Shown here in pieces: positions 10,133 through 16,768 of a stretch of 64,000 bases of DNA. The notes beneath the pieces were generated by a model. The model did no database searches. It had not been told where the DNA came from and was given only the letters and a program-made list of their open reading frames with translations. A program made the translations under genes and the position numbers. Each line of letters starts with the position of its first letter. Positions within the stretch are counted from its first letter, which is position 1. Origin of the DNA: an uncultured Anaeroplasmataceae bacterium (GTDB lineage Bacteria > Bacillota_I > Bacilli_A > Acholeplasmatales > Anaeroplasmataceae). The stretch lies in NCBI GenBank assembly GCA_947629825.1, contig CANRFF010000004.1, positions 62,001 through 126,000 on the forward strand. Reading direction: 5' to 3'.

Positions 10133-10141
10133 CCCCCCCCC
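10133..10141. repeat. C9/G9 homopolymer acting as possible ribosome site
   Basis: Nine consecutive Cs (Gs on the transcribed minus strand), rare in this AT-rich DNA. It ends eight bases before the TTG start of the ABC ATPase gene. Confidence 0.9.
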
Positions 10142-10228
10142 ACACAGAATATATAGGATCCGAAAAGATTCTATAAAGTACATACATTCATTGACGTACC
10201 ATTTCAATTTACGTACAACTTCGGTTTT

Positions 10229-10257
10229 ATTATATTTCGTTTGGGAAAAAATTACAA
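10229..10257 (-). promoter_or_regulatory. Promoter of the ABC/Ig-protein operon
   Basis: Minus strand -35 TTGTAA (10252-10257), 17-bp spacer, -10 TATAAT (10229-10234). The leader of roughly 100 bases contains repeated GTACGTAAAT / GTACGTCAAT motifs at about 10190-10215 that could be an operator; this is a guess. Confidence 0.6.
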
Positions 10258-10411
10258 TACTCAAAAAATACAAACATTTTGTTCTTTGTTACAGAGTCCA
10301 TTCTTTTTTTCGCAAACCGAAAGGGTTTGAACCGGTTATTTTCTTTCGAAGATTACCGATTCTATGATACTTTATTTTCGGCAGAAGCGCTCAACCAGAT
10401 TTTACCAAAAT
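10258..10411. other. Intergenic space with no gene seen
   Basis: Between the ABC operon promoter and the rpoE terminator. AT-rich, with no convincing open frame or RNA structure. Confidence 0.5.
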
Positions 10412-10442
10412 AAAAAAACAGAGAATTTTTTCCTCTGTTTTT
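10412..10442 (-). terminator. Intrinsic terminator after rpoE
   Basis: AAAACAGAG pairs with CTCTGTTTT around an AT-rich loop, and the minus-strand transcript ends in Us. It closes the dnaX-to-rpoE gene string. Confidence 0.75.
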
Positions 10443-10475
10443 CAAATGGATTTGTCTTTTTCGATCCACTTTCGT

Positions 10476-11036
10476 TTATTCTTCGTACATATCCTCGTAA
10501 TCGTCCATTAAATCATTGTACTTGTCTTCGTTGAAGTCTTCGTCTTCTTCGTCATAACGTTGAACCAAATCGTCGTCGATAATCGAATCATCTTCCTCAT
10601 CTTCGTCGTCCAAAGACTCTTCGTACTCATCTTCTTCTTCGTATTCTTCATCTTCTTCATGATCATACTCATCTTCGTACTCGTCGTCGTCTTCATCGAT
10701 TTCTTCCTCGTCTTCATCTTCGTCGTCGAGATTCGTTTGCTCCAACAAGTCCTCGTCTTCTTCGTCGTCTTTGGAATTGAATGCGGAACCGTCTTTATCG
10801 TATTCTTCCAACGATTGTCTCGACTTCAAATCCCACTCTTCGTCTCCCATATAAACGAATTTCGAACTGGTGGTAATATCCGTATATAAAGATGTGGCAT
10901 ATTCCCCGTCTGGATCTTCGATTCCTTTCATTTCCAATGTTTCTTTAATCAAAGTCCGAATGGATTGCGGTGCTCTTTTTTGTTCCATTAAAGAAATGGC
11001 CACTTCCAGTAATGACATCTGCATTAAATTCTCCAT
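10476..11036 (-). CDS. rpoE: DNA-directed RNA polymerase delta subunit
   Basis: About 186 residues. The N-terminal half is a HARE-HTH domain (MSLLEVAISLMEQKR ... SLYTDITTSSKFV), which binds RNA polymerase. The C-terminal half is an unstructured run of Asp and Glu, the hallmark of the delta subunit. In Bacillus the protein helps recycle RNA polymerase and tune promoter choice. The start is ATG 11036 (MENLMQM), with GGAGG eight bases upstream; the longer frame from 11060 has no SD. It is the last gene of the dnaX-recR-bofA-DUF1934 string. Delta is restricted to Firmicutes and their relatives, which supports the lineage. Confidence 0.92.
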   Translation of the reverse strand: MENLMQMSLLEVAISLMEQKRAPQSIRTLIKETLEMKGIEDPDGEYATSLYTDITTSSKFVYMGDEEWDLKSRQSLEEYDKDGSAFNSKDDEEDEDLLEQTNLDDEDEDEEEIDEDDDEYEDEYDHEEDEEYEEEDEYEESLDDEDEEDDSIIDDDLVQRYDEEDEDFNEDKYNDLMDDYEDMYEE

Positions 11037-11068
11037 TTTTATTCCTCCAAACAAACGCATTATTTATT

Positions 11069-11461
11069 TTACTCAAAAAAACAACTTTTGGCAAGAGGTT
11101 CTTGGAAGAATAGTGATATTTTATGCCGTGTCTGAATCCGCTCGTCCAAAATCAAAAGATAATGAATCAGAATTCTTCTTTCGGTCATCTCACACTTCTG
11201 ACAAAGAACCTCAAACGAAAATTCAAGTCCTTCCCGATTGCGATATCTTCCGTGAGTTTTTTTCCCATTCCAAAACGTCATTTCCGTTTCAACCGCACCG
11301 ACCCGGCGAAAAACGATCCCCCAGGAATGCCGTTCGATTCCGATTCTCGTTTCCGTCTGACTTCCGTCTTGAAACCATATTTGTCCGTTCTTGAAAGAAA
11401 CTTCCGATTCAAAACAAATTTTATCTCTATTTTCATCTATACTTAAAAACGAAACTTTCAT
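11069..11461 (-). CDS. DUF1934 (YwiB-like) small beta-barrel protein
   Basis: 130 residues matching the DUF1934 pattern: an early FVS-type strand, 'R.GAVETEMTF..GKKT.GRY.N.EG' in the middle, and alternating strands at the end. The family is a calycin-like beta barrel of unknown function. In Bacillus it is found near argS and rpoE, and here it directly precedes rpoE. It follows bofA by 7 bp. Confidence 0.7.
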   Translation of the reverse strand: MKVSFLSIDENRDKICFESEVSFKNGQIWFQDGSQTETRIGIERHSWGIVFRRVGAVETEMTFWNGKKTHGRYRNREGLEFSFEVLCQKCEMTERRILIHYLLILDERIQTRHKISLFFQEPLAKSCFFE

Positions 11462-11468
11462 ATTCCCT

Positions 11469-11651
11469 CTACAAAATCAAAATAATCAACAACACCAGAA
11501 ATCCGGGCAAATGAAAAAACCCGATCAAACCGACAGATAAGATATTAAACGGTAATTGAAGATGAAAAAACTGCCCGATAAAATTAAACAACAATACAGA
11601 TACCACTCCGATCAACACCGATTGAAGCGTAAATTTAATCGCTTTAAGCAT
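11469..11651 (-). CDS. BofA-family small membrane protein
   Basis: About 60 residues with two hydrophobic helices and the conserved C-terminal pattern NILSVGLIGFFHLPGF. In Bacillus, BofA inhibits the SpoIVFB intramembrane protease that processes pro-sigma-K, and the gene sits downstream of recR as it does here. No sporulation gene is seen in this window, so the role may differ. The ATG at 11651 lies at the end of a hairpin (11658-11679) whose arm includes the likely GGTGATT ribosome site, so translation may be controlled by structure. Confidence 0.7.
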   Translation of the reverse strand: MLKAIKFTLQSVLIGVVSVLLFNFIGQFFHLQLPFNILSVGLIGFFHLPGFLVLLIILIL

Positions 11652-11655
11652 AGAA

Positions 11656-11685
11656 TCACCATACAATTATATGGTGATTTTTTCT
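11656..11685. promoter_or_regulatory. Hairpin over the bofA ribosome site
   Basis: AATCACCAT and ATGGTGATT pair around an 8-base AT loop between recR and bofA. On the minus strand it is not followed by a U run but covers the GGTGATT before the bofA ATG. On the plus strand it is followed by Ts, so it could also terminate antisense transcription. Confidence 0.45.
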
Positions 11686-12288
11686 TTAATATTCGCGACG
11701 ACCTTCCATCGCTTTCAAAAGAGTCATTTCATCGGCATAAGACAAATCACTGCCCACCGGTAACCCATGGGCAATCCGTGTGATTTTCATATTTTTCTCC
11801 CGAAGCAATTCTTTGATATATCTCGCCGTGGTTTCGCCTTCCAACGTCGCATTCGTCGCCAGAATAATCTCTTCCGGCGGTTCCTGCGTTACCCGATCCA
11901 AAAAAGAAGAAAGATTCAGATCCGTCATTGTGATTCCTTTCGAAATACTGATGGCCCCGTTTAAAACATGATATACTCCGTGATATTCATTCACATTTTC
12001 TATCGTAAACAAATCTTTGACCGTTTCCACCACCAGAATCTGTCGATGATTTCTCGTTTCGTCCCGGCAAATATCGCAAGTCTCATTTTCGCAAATATTT
12101 CCGCAAATCCGACAGGTGTGAATTTGTTGATGAACCGCCGTCAAATCTTTCCCGAATCGCTCTGCCTCTTCTTTTTCCATTTTCGTATAGACATATAGTG
12201 CCAATCGTTCCGCCGTCTTGCGTCCGATCGAAGGCAAACTCATAAAATCTTCCATCAGATTTTCCAACGCTTTCGGATATTTCAACAT
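11686..12288 (-). CDS. recR: Recombination mediator RecR
   Basis: 200 residues, the usual length. N-terminal helix-hairpin-helix region (LPSIGRKTAERLA), a C4 zinc finger (CRICGNICENETCDIC), a Toprim domain beginning ILVVETVKDL, and the C-terminal GLPVGSDLSYAD motif. It works with RecO/RecF to load RecA at gaps and breaks. Its start overlaps the stop of ybaB by one base (TAATG-type coupling), giving the conserved order dnaX-ybaB-recR. Confidence 0.97.
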   Translation of the reverse strand: MLKYPKALENLMEDFMSLPSIGRKTAERLALYVYTKMEKEEAERFGKDLTAVHQQIHTCRICGNICENETCDICRDETRNHRQILVVETVKDLFTIENVNEYHGVYHVLNGAISISKGITMTDLNLSSFLDRVTQEPPEEIILATNATLEGETTARYIKELLREKNMKITRIAHGLPVGSDLSYADEMTLLKAMEGRREY

Positions 12289-12587
12289 CAGAAAATCCCC
12301 ATTCCTCCGCCGAATGCGCCCAGTACTCTTTGAGATTCTTCTTCGATTTTGGTCATTGCGTCATTGACCGCAGCCACAATCGTATCCTCAATCATTTCGA
12401 TATCTTCTTTGGATTCGAAAGCCTCCGGATCGATATGAACCGAAAGCAATTCGTGAGTTCCTTTGACTTCCACCGTCACCATTCCTCCGCCGGCCGTTCC
12501 TTTGAAAACCGAATTTTCCAATTTTTCCTGCGCTTCCATCATTTGTTTTTGCATTTTCTTCAAACGCATCATTGCTTGTTGATTCAT
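12288..12587 (-). CDS. YbaB/EbfC family nucleoid-associated protein
   Basis: 99 residues. It begins with the long coiled helix MMRLKKMQKQMMEAQEKLE and continues with the conserved G.GMVTVEVKG core and a second helix VAAVNDAM. Members form DNA-binding dimers. It is placed between dnaX and recR with 1-bp gaps or overlaps, as in most bacteria. Confidence 0.95.
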   Translation of the reverse strand: MNQQAMMRLKKMQKQMMEAQEKLENSVFKGTAGGGMVTVEVKGTHELLSVHIDPEAFESKEDIEMIEDTIVAAVNDAMTKIEEESQRVLGAFGGGMGIF

Positions 12588-12588
12588 C

Positions 12589-14322
12589 TTATTCCTCCAC
12601 CATTTCTACTTTTTCATTAAAATATTCCTGTACTTGTTCTTCCAAGGTTGACTCTTTCGGCGATTCGTTTTGCGACGGAACTTTTCTTTTTAAAACCCCC
12701 GTTGAAATCGGCGAAAGTTCCACCATCGGCTGATCCGGCCGATATTTCAAACGATAGTCCGCTTTGATTTTATTCCAAACCGCCTTCGGAATGCAAATAT
12801 AATCTTTAAAATTCAACTGATAATTTCGCAAAATTTCCCGAATCTTGACAAAACTTTCATAACTCATCAATCGATTACAGAACCCGACATCCTGCAAAAC
12901 CACGATAAACGAATCTTCATTGACCGCAACCAACTCTCCCGCTACCAGAATCTGAACGATAAATACGCTCGCATAATCTTCGGCCATCCGGTTCCAATAT
13001 TCCGATAGTTTCGCCTTTTTATCTTTTCTTGCGGTATTCAGAATTTCCTGAATTTGCCGAACGTCAATCTCTTCAGCACTCTGAGAAACCGAAGTTTGCG
13101 GTACTATGGTTTCCTTGACCGGTTCAATTTCTTTAACCGAAGGCACTGTCGGTTCTTTCGCCGTATTTTCTTTTTCTTTGATTTCCCCGAGTCGCCGTTC
13201 CAGTTGGGATAACCGATCTTCCACCGATTCGTCTCTTTGTAATTTCGCATCGGCCATTTTCAAAATCGCCAATTCCAAAAACGCCCGTTTCTGATTGGAA
13301 AACCGCATATTGTTGAGCGATTCGTTCAATACGTCCAACCAAAAATAGATCACACCGGTATAAATCGTTTTGGCAAATTTCTGAAAATCTTCCTGATGAA
13401 ACAACAATTTGTCTTCGGTTTTCGCATTGTTTTTATACAACAAGGTATCTCTCAAAAACAACATCAGATCATTGATCACTCTCGGAACTTCTTTTCCCTC
13501 TTTTAAAATCCGATCGATAAACATCAACGCTTTCGCTCCGTCCTGATCCAAACAAGCATTCAAAAGTTCATTGAGCGTTTTGGAAGAAACGTTTCCGCTG
13601 ACAGATAAAACATCCGAAAGAGTAATCGTATCCGAAACGCTGAATGATACGGCCTGATCCAATAAAGATAACGCATCTCTCATCGCCCCTTCTGCCGAAC
13701 TTGCGATTTGATAGAGCGCTTCTTCGTCAATCGAAATCCGTTCCTGTTCACAGACGACTTTCAGCCTTTTGGAAATATCCTCGATGGAAAGCGACTGAAA
13801 ATCGAATCTTTGACAACGGGATAAAATCGTATTCGGCAATTTATACGGCTCCGTGGTTGCCAGAACAAAAATGACATGTTTCGGCGGTTCTTCCAACGTC
13901 TTCAACAACGCATTGAAAGCCGCATTGGAAAGCATATGAACTTCGTCGATGATATACACTTTGTATTTCCCGACCGAAGGCAGATACTTGACGCTGTCTC
14001 TCAAAGAACGGATATCGTCGGCTCCGTTATTGGAAGCCGCATCGATTTCAATGACATCGGGAATCGTTCCTTTTTGAATTCCCAAACAAATCTCACATTC
14101 GTCGCAAGGTTCTGTCGCAGGCCCTCTTTCGCAATTCAGCGCTTTGGCAAGAATTTTCGCAAGAGAAGTCTTTCCCGTTCCCCGAGGACCGCAAAACAAA
14201 TACGCATGAGCCACTTTGTTGAGCCGAATCGCATTCTGCAACGTTTTGATGATATGTTGTTGCCCGACGACCTCCGAAAATTTTTGCGGTCGATACGCCC
14301 GATATAATGCCGTATATGCCAT
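12589..14322 (-). CDS. dnaX: DNA polymerase III subunit gamma/tau
   Basis: Clamp-loader ATPase, about 577 residues. Walker A GPRGTGKTS near residue 45, zinc module with spaced cysteines (CERGPATEPCDECEIC), Walker B VYIIDEVHML, the SRC arginine-finger motif in ILSRCQRFDF, then domains III and a tau-like tail. The ATG at 14322 (MAYTALYRAYRP) is preferred over the one at 14328 because GGAGG lies seven bases before it. I see no strong slippery-site/hairpin combination, so a separate gamma form is not evident. First gene of the recR operon. Confidence 0.96.
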   Translation of the reverse strand: MAYTALYRAYRPQKFSEVVGQQHIIKTLQNAIRLNKVAHAYLFCGPRGTGKTSLAKILAKALNCERGPATEPCDECEICLGIQKGTIPDVIEIDAASNNGADDIRSLRDSVKYLPSVGKYKVYIIDEVHMLSNAAFNALLKTLEEPPKHVIFVLATTEPYKLPNTILSRCQRFDFQSLSIEDISKRLKVVCEQERISIDEEALYQIASSAEGAMRDALSLLDQAVSFSVSDTITLSDVLSVSGNVSSKTLNELLNACLDQDGAKALMFIDRILKEGKEVPRVINDLMLFLRDTLLYKNNAKTEDKLLFHQEDFQKFAKTIYTGVIYFWLDVLNESLNNMRFSNQKRAFLELAILKMADAKLQRDESVEDRLSQLERRLGEIKEKENTAKEPTVPSVKEIEPVKETIVPQTSVSQSAEEIDVRQIQEILNTARKDKKAKLSEYWNRMAEDYASVFIVQILVAGELVAVNEDSFIVVLQDVGFCNRLMSYESFVKIREILRNYQLNFKDYICIPKAVWNKIKADYRLKYRPDQPMVELSPISTGVLKRKVPSQNESPKESTLEEQVQEYFNEKVEMVEE

Positions 14323-14334
14323 ATTCATTCCTCC

Positions 14335-15105
14335 TCACACCAAATAATAAACCGATTTGACGCCGTCCGAATCGTAATGATGATAATAAGAAATCATCGT
14401 TTCCCCACTGACCACCAGATCATAAACCGACGTCGTAAATCCGTCTTTGTTCAGATTCACACCGACAGAAGCGTAAGATTTCATGACCAGATCGCTACAA
14501 TATGTCGTGTTTTTCGTGTTCGCAATAAAACTGTAATTATACGGATCTCCAATCAAAGAAGTGGCGGTGGAAAGAACTTTTTTTCTCTTTTCTTCCGTCA
14601 AATTTTTGACCCGCAGACCAATCACATTTTCATAAGGTTCCGATGTTCCCCAATAATCTTTTTCGGAAAACAAAACTTCCTGTTCGATGATCAATCCCGA
14701 TGTTTCGATGATGTCCCAGGAACTCAACGAGCCGGTAAGTTGTGCGTCTTCGAATTCGTCCATAACCAATGCGGCATGACCGCCCGCAAAAAAAGAAATA
14801 AATTCACGAACCAAAGGAATTTCGATTTCCGACGTCAATCCCACCATAATATCCAACGAATTTCCCGGATATACGGAGTTTCCCCGTTTCGTAACGGCAG
14901 GTCGATCTTCGGTATCGGAAAAAACTTCATATACCCGAACCGTCGATGAAGACAACTCTTCGTTATAAACCCCTCTGTTTTTAAATTGTTCCACCATAAT
15001 ATCCACATATATATTTTTGGTAATCGCCGTACAAAGCGCCCCGATAACAATAAACAGGAAAATGGATTCCAAACCGATTCCCATTATTTTCAAATATTTT
15101 CTCAT
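14335..15105 (-). CDS. Membrane-anchored YiiX/NlpC-P60-like papain-fold hydrolase
   Basis: 256 residues with one N-terminal membrane helix (about 8-30). The fold looks like the permuted NlpC/P60 (YiiX/YebB) group: a His in FFAGGHAALVMDE and a Cys in TTYCSDLVMKSY, in the order expected for permuted members (His before Cys). Such enzymes cleave amide or ester bonds in peptidoglycan or lipids. It lies directly upstream of dnaX with a 12-bp gap and probably shares its transcript. The substrate is unknown. Confidence 0.6.
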   Translation of the reverse strand: MRKYLKIMGIGLESIFLFIVIGALCTAITKNIYVDIMVEQFKNRGVYNEELSSSTVRVYEVFSDTEDRPAVTKRGNSVYPGNSLDIMVGLTSEIEIPLVREFISFFAGGHAALVMDEFEDAQLTGSLSSWDIIETSGLIIEQEVLFSEKDYWGTSEPYENVIGLRVKNLTEEKRKKVLSTATSLIGDPYNYSFIANTKNTTYCSDLVMKSYASVGVNLNKDGFTTSVYDLVVSGETMISYYHHYDSDGVKSVYYLV

Positions 15106-15196
15106 AAGTTTATTGTATCATAAAAGGAAACAAAAGAAAACAAAAGACCGACATTTTGACGAATTTATTCTCGGAACATCGCTTTTTCGAAACCTC

Positions 15197-15228
15197 AAAA
15201 AAAAGAGCATCTGACTCGATGCTCTTAA
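15197..15228 (-). terminator. Intrinsic terminator after the frameshifted AWY gene
   Basis: AAGAGCATC / GATGCTCTT stem with a 6-base loop followed on the minus strand by eight Ts. It overlaps the reconstructed stop codon. Confidence 0.8.
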
Positions 15229-15640
15229 GAAGCCCAATCGGCAATCTGACTTTCACCGCTTTTTTGGGAATTCGACGGAAGAACAGCCACCGTCGATTCG
15301 GCATCATAATAAATGACATACGATGAAATCGTCCCGCTTCCCTGAAATTTCACTATCCCGATGTTGCTTTCTTTGAAATAAACTTCGAATTGTACATCTT
15401 TAACAATCCCGTCAAAAGATCTCCCTTGACATATTCCGTTTCGGAAGTTCCCGCTTTGTTCGCAATATATCTGTTCATTTGTACATCATAAATACCCGTG
15501 TTCTTTGTTGATATTTCCGATGCGTCCATGGTTGCCTGAGTGTTTTGCACATACCATCCCAAACAAATCAATATCAAAACCGTCAAAGCCAACCCGATGG
15601 AAATGAACGACAAAACAAAATTGATTTTTGTTCCTTTCAT
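15225..15640 (-). pseudogene. Frameshifted small secreted 'AWY-type' protein
   Basis: Starts at ATG 15640 (MKGTKINFVLSF) with an AAGGAAG ribosome site. An N-terminal membrane segment ends in CLGWYVQNTQA, like the two larger proteins encoded at 18970-21601. In the starting frame it stops at 15353 after an unrelated tail. In the next frame a coherent continuation (RSFDGIVKDVQFEVYF ... SQIADWAS) runs to TAA at 15225-15227, exactly at a terminator. A one-base change near 15415-15425 (within GTCAAGGGAGA) accounts for it. Either a broken gene, an assembly error, or a switchable gene. It has its own consensus promoter. Confidence 0.7.
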
Positions 15641-15681
15641 ACTTTTTCGCTTCCTTGAACATTCCACAACGTTATACTTTG

Positions 15682-15709
15682 ATTATAATCAAAAAATAAA
15701 AGATGTCAA
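15682..15709 (-). promoter_or_regulatory. Consensus promoter of the frameshifted AWY gene
   Basis: Minus strand TTGACA (15704-15709), 16-bp spacer, TATAAT (15682-15687). A ten-base G tract begins five bases upstream of the -35. Confidence 0.8.
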
Positions 15710-15714
15710 TTATA

Positions 15715-15724
15715 CCCCCCCCCC
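15715..15724. repeat. C10/G10 homopolymer upstream of a -35 box
   Basis: Ten Cs in the context ATA-C10-TATT. The same flanks surround the 12-C run at 25341-25352. Confidence 0.9.
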
Positions 15725-15756
15725 TATTGAAAAGTTTTTTTCTTGAATTTTTTTCA

Positions 15757-15787
15757 AAAAAAGGAATACCAAAACGATATTCCCTTT
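15757..15787 (-). terminator. Intrinsic terminator after Rpn copy 2
   Basis: Same hairpin as at 1011-1041, AAAGGGAATA / TATTCCTTT with T tail on the minus strand. Confidence 0.6.
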
Positions 15788-15791
15788 AATG

Positions 15792-16646
15792 TTATTCTTC
15801 TTTTATAATCTTTTCGATTTCTTCTTCGGTAAGCCCCGTCGCCAACATCATCTCTTTCATCGTAAAATGATTCTTCTTCATATTTCGGATAATTTCATTC
15901 TGACGATTCAGATTCCCTTGTTTCAACCCCTGTTCCAAACCTTGTTCTAAGCCTTCCTGCAACCCCGCTTCTTCTCCGTTTGCGTACGCCGCATTGTAAT
16001 TGATCTGCTGTTCTTCTTCCGTCTTCTTCCGAATCCGTAAAATCTCTTTCAATTCCTCATCGGTGTTGATCTCTTCCATTTTCTCCATCGCTTCTTTCAT
16101 TCCTTCATCGACCTCCTCAATCTTTTCTCCTTCCAATATCTCGATCCATTTCTTTACCCCTATCTTATCACACTTCCCTTTCTTTGTAAATTCAATGGTG
16201 ATGACCTTCACTTCCCCTAAAATCTCTTCCCGATCCTGAAACGCAAATTCATGAATACATCTTTCATCCGCAAACAATCGGAAATTCAAAAACCAAATAC
16301 AGTAAATCTTCTTTTCCAGATATGATCTCCCTCTCGGTTCGCTTTCCGTAATCATCTGCCCCATATAATACAACATTCTTTGTCGGATATCATAATTCGG
16401 TCGTTCCTCCTGCATTTCCATATCCACATCATTTTGACTTTCCAACATCTTGAACCGAACATCCAACCTTGACGTTTTCAAATCGACTCCCTGACGGATT
16501 TCCGTCGGTGACATCGTAATCTCCGTCGGCAAGATCGTTTGTCCCAACAATGCGCTCATCATCGACGCCACAGACACCGGATTGGTGAAAATCTTTTTGA
16601 ATACGACATCATTCGTACCCGTAAATTCGAAACCTTGTTCTTTCAT
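15792..16646 (-). CDS. Rpn family recombination-promoting nuclease / putative transposase, copy 2
   Basis: 284 residues, identical in translation to the protein encoded at 1045-1896 except for one extra Ile near the C-terminus (KIIKEE versus KIKEE). It has the same PD-(D/E)XK core (RLDVRFKM, DVDMEMQ), GGAGG ribosome site and terminator. The near-absence of silent changes means recent duplication or gene conversion. It sits between the promoter of the frameshifted AWY gene and the MacB-like gene. Confidence 0.8.
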   Translation of the reverse strand: MKEQGFEFTGTNDVVFKKIFTNPVSVASMMSALLGQTILPTEITMSPTEIRQGVDLKTSRLDVRFKMLESQNDVDMEMQEERPNYDIRQRMLYYMGQMITESEPRGRSYLEKKIYCIWFLNFRLFADERCIHEFAFQDREEILGEVKVITIEFTKKGKCDKIGVKKWIEILEGEKIEEVDEGMKEAMEKMEEINTDEELKEILRIRKKTEEEQQINYNAAYANGEEAGLQEGLEQGLEQGLKQGNLNRQNEIIRNMKKNHFTMKEMMLATGLTEEEIEKIIKEE

Positions 16647-16731
16647 TTTTCTTTTTCCTCCTTTGATGGTCTCTGTCTATATCAATAGTCTCCTCAAAAG
16701 AAAAAATAAAAAAATTTTTAAAATTCCCGAC

Positions 16732-16768
16732 AAAAAACGGAAGACTTTTTACAAATCTTCCGTTTTTT
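16732..16768 (-). terminator. Intrinsic terminator overlapping the end of the MacB-like gene
   Basis: AAAACGGAAG and CTTCCGTTTT pair around a loop containing the TAA stop of the gene at 16749, followed by Ts on the minus strand. Confidence 0.75.

Larger units (their letters stand above)
15757..16719. repeat. Long near-identical repeat, copy 2 (Rpn gene plus flanks)
   Basis: Pairs with 1011-1966 in direct orientation about 14.7 kb apart. Recombination between the copies would delete the surface-protein, dnaX and rpoE genes, so such events should be lethal or very rare. Confidence 0.9.

Noticed and set aside
10560-10889. Highly hydrophobic plus-strand frame over rpoE
   Set aside because: It is the complement of the Asp/Glu codon run of the delta subunit, which gives artificial Ile/Phe/Val repeats.
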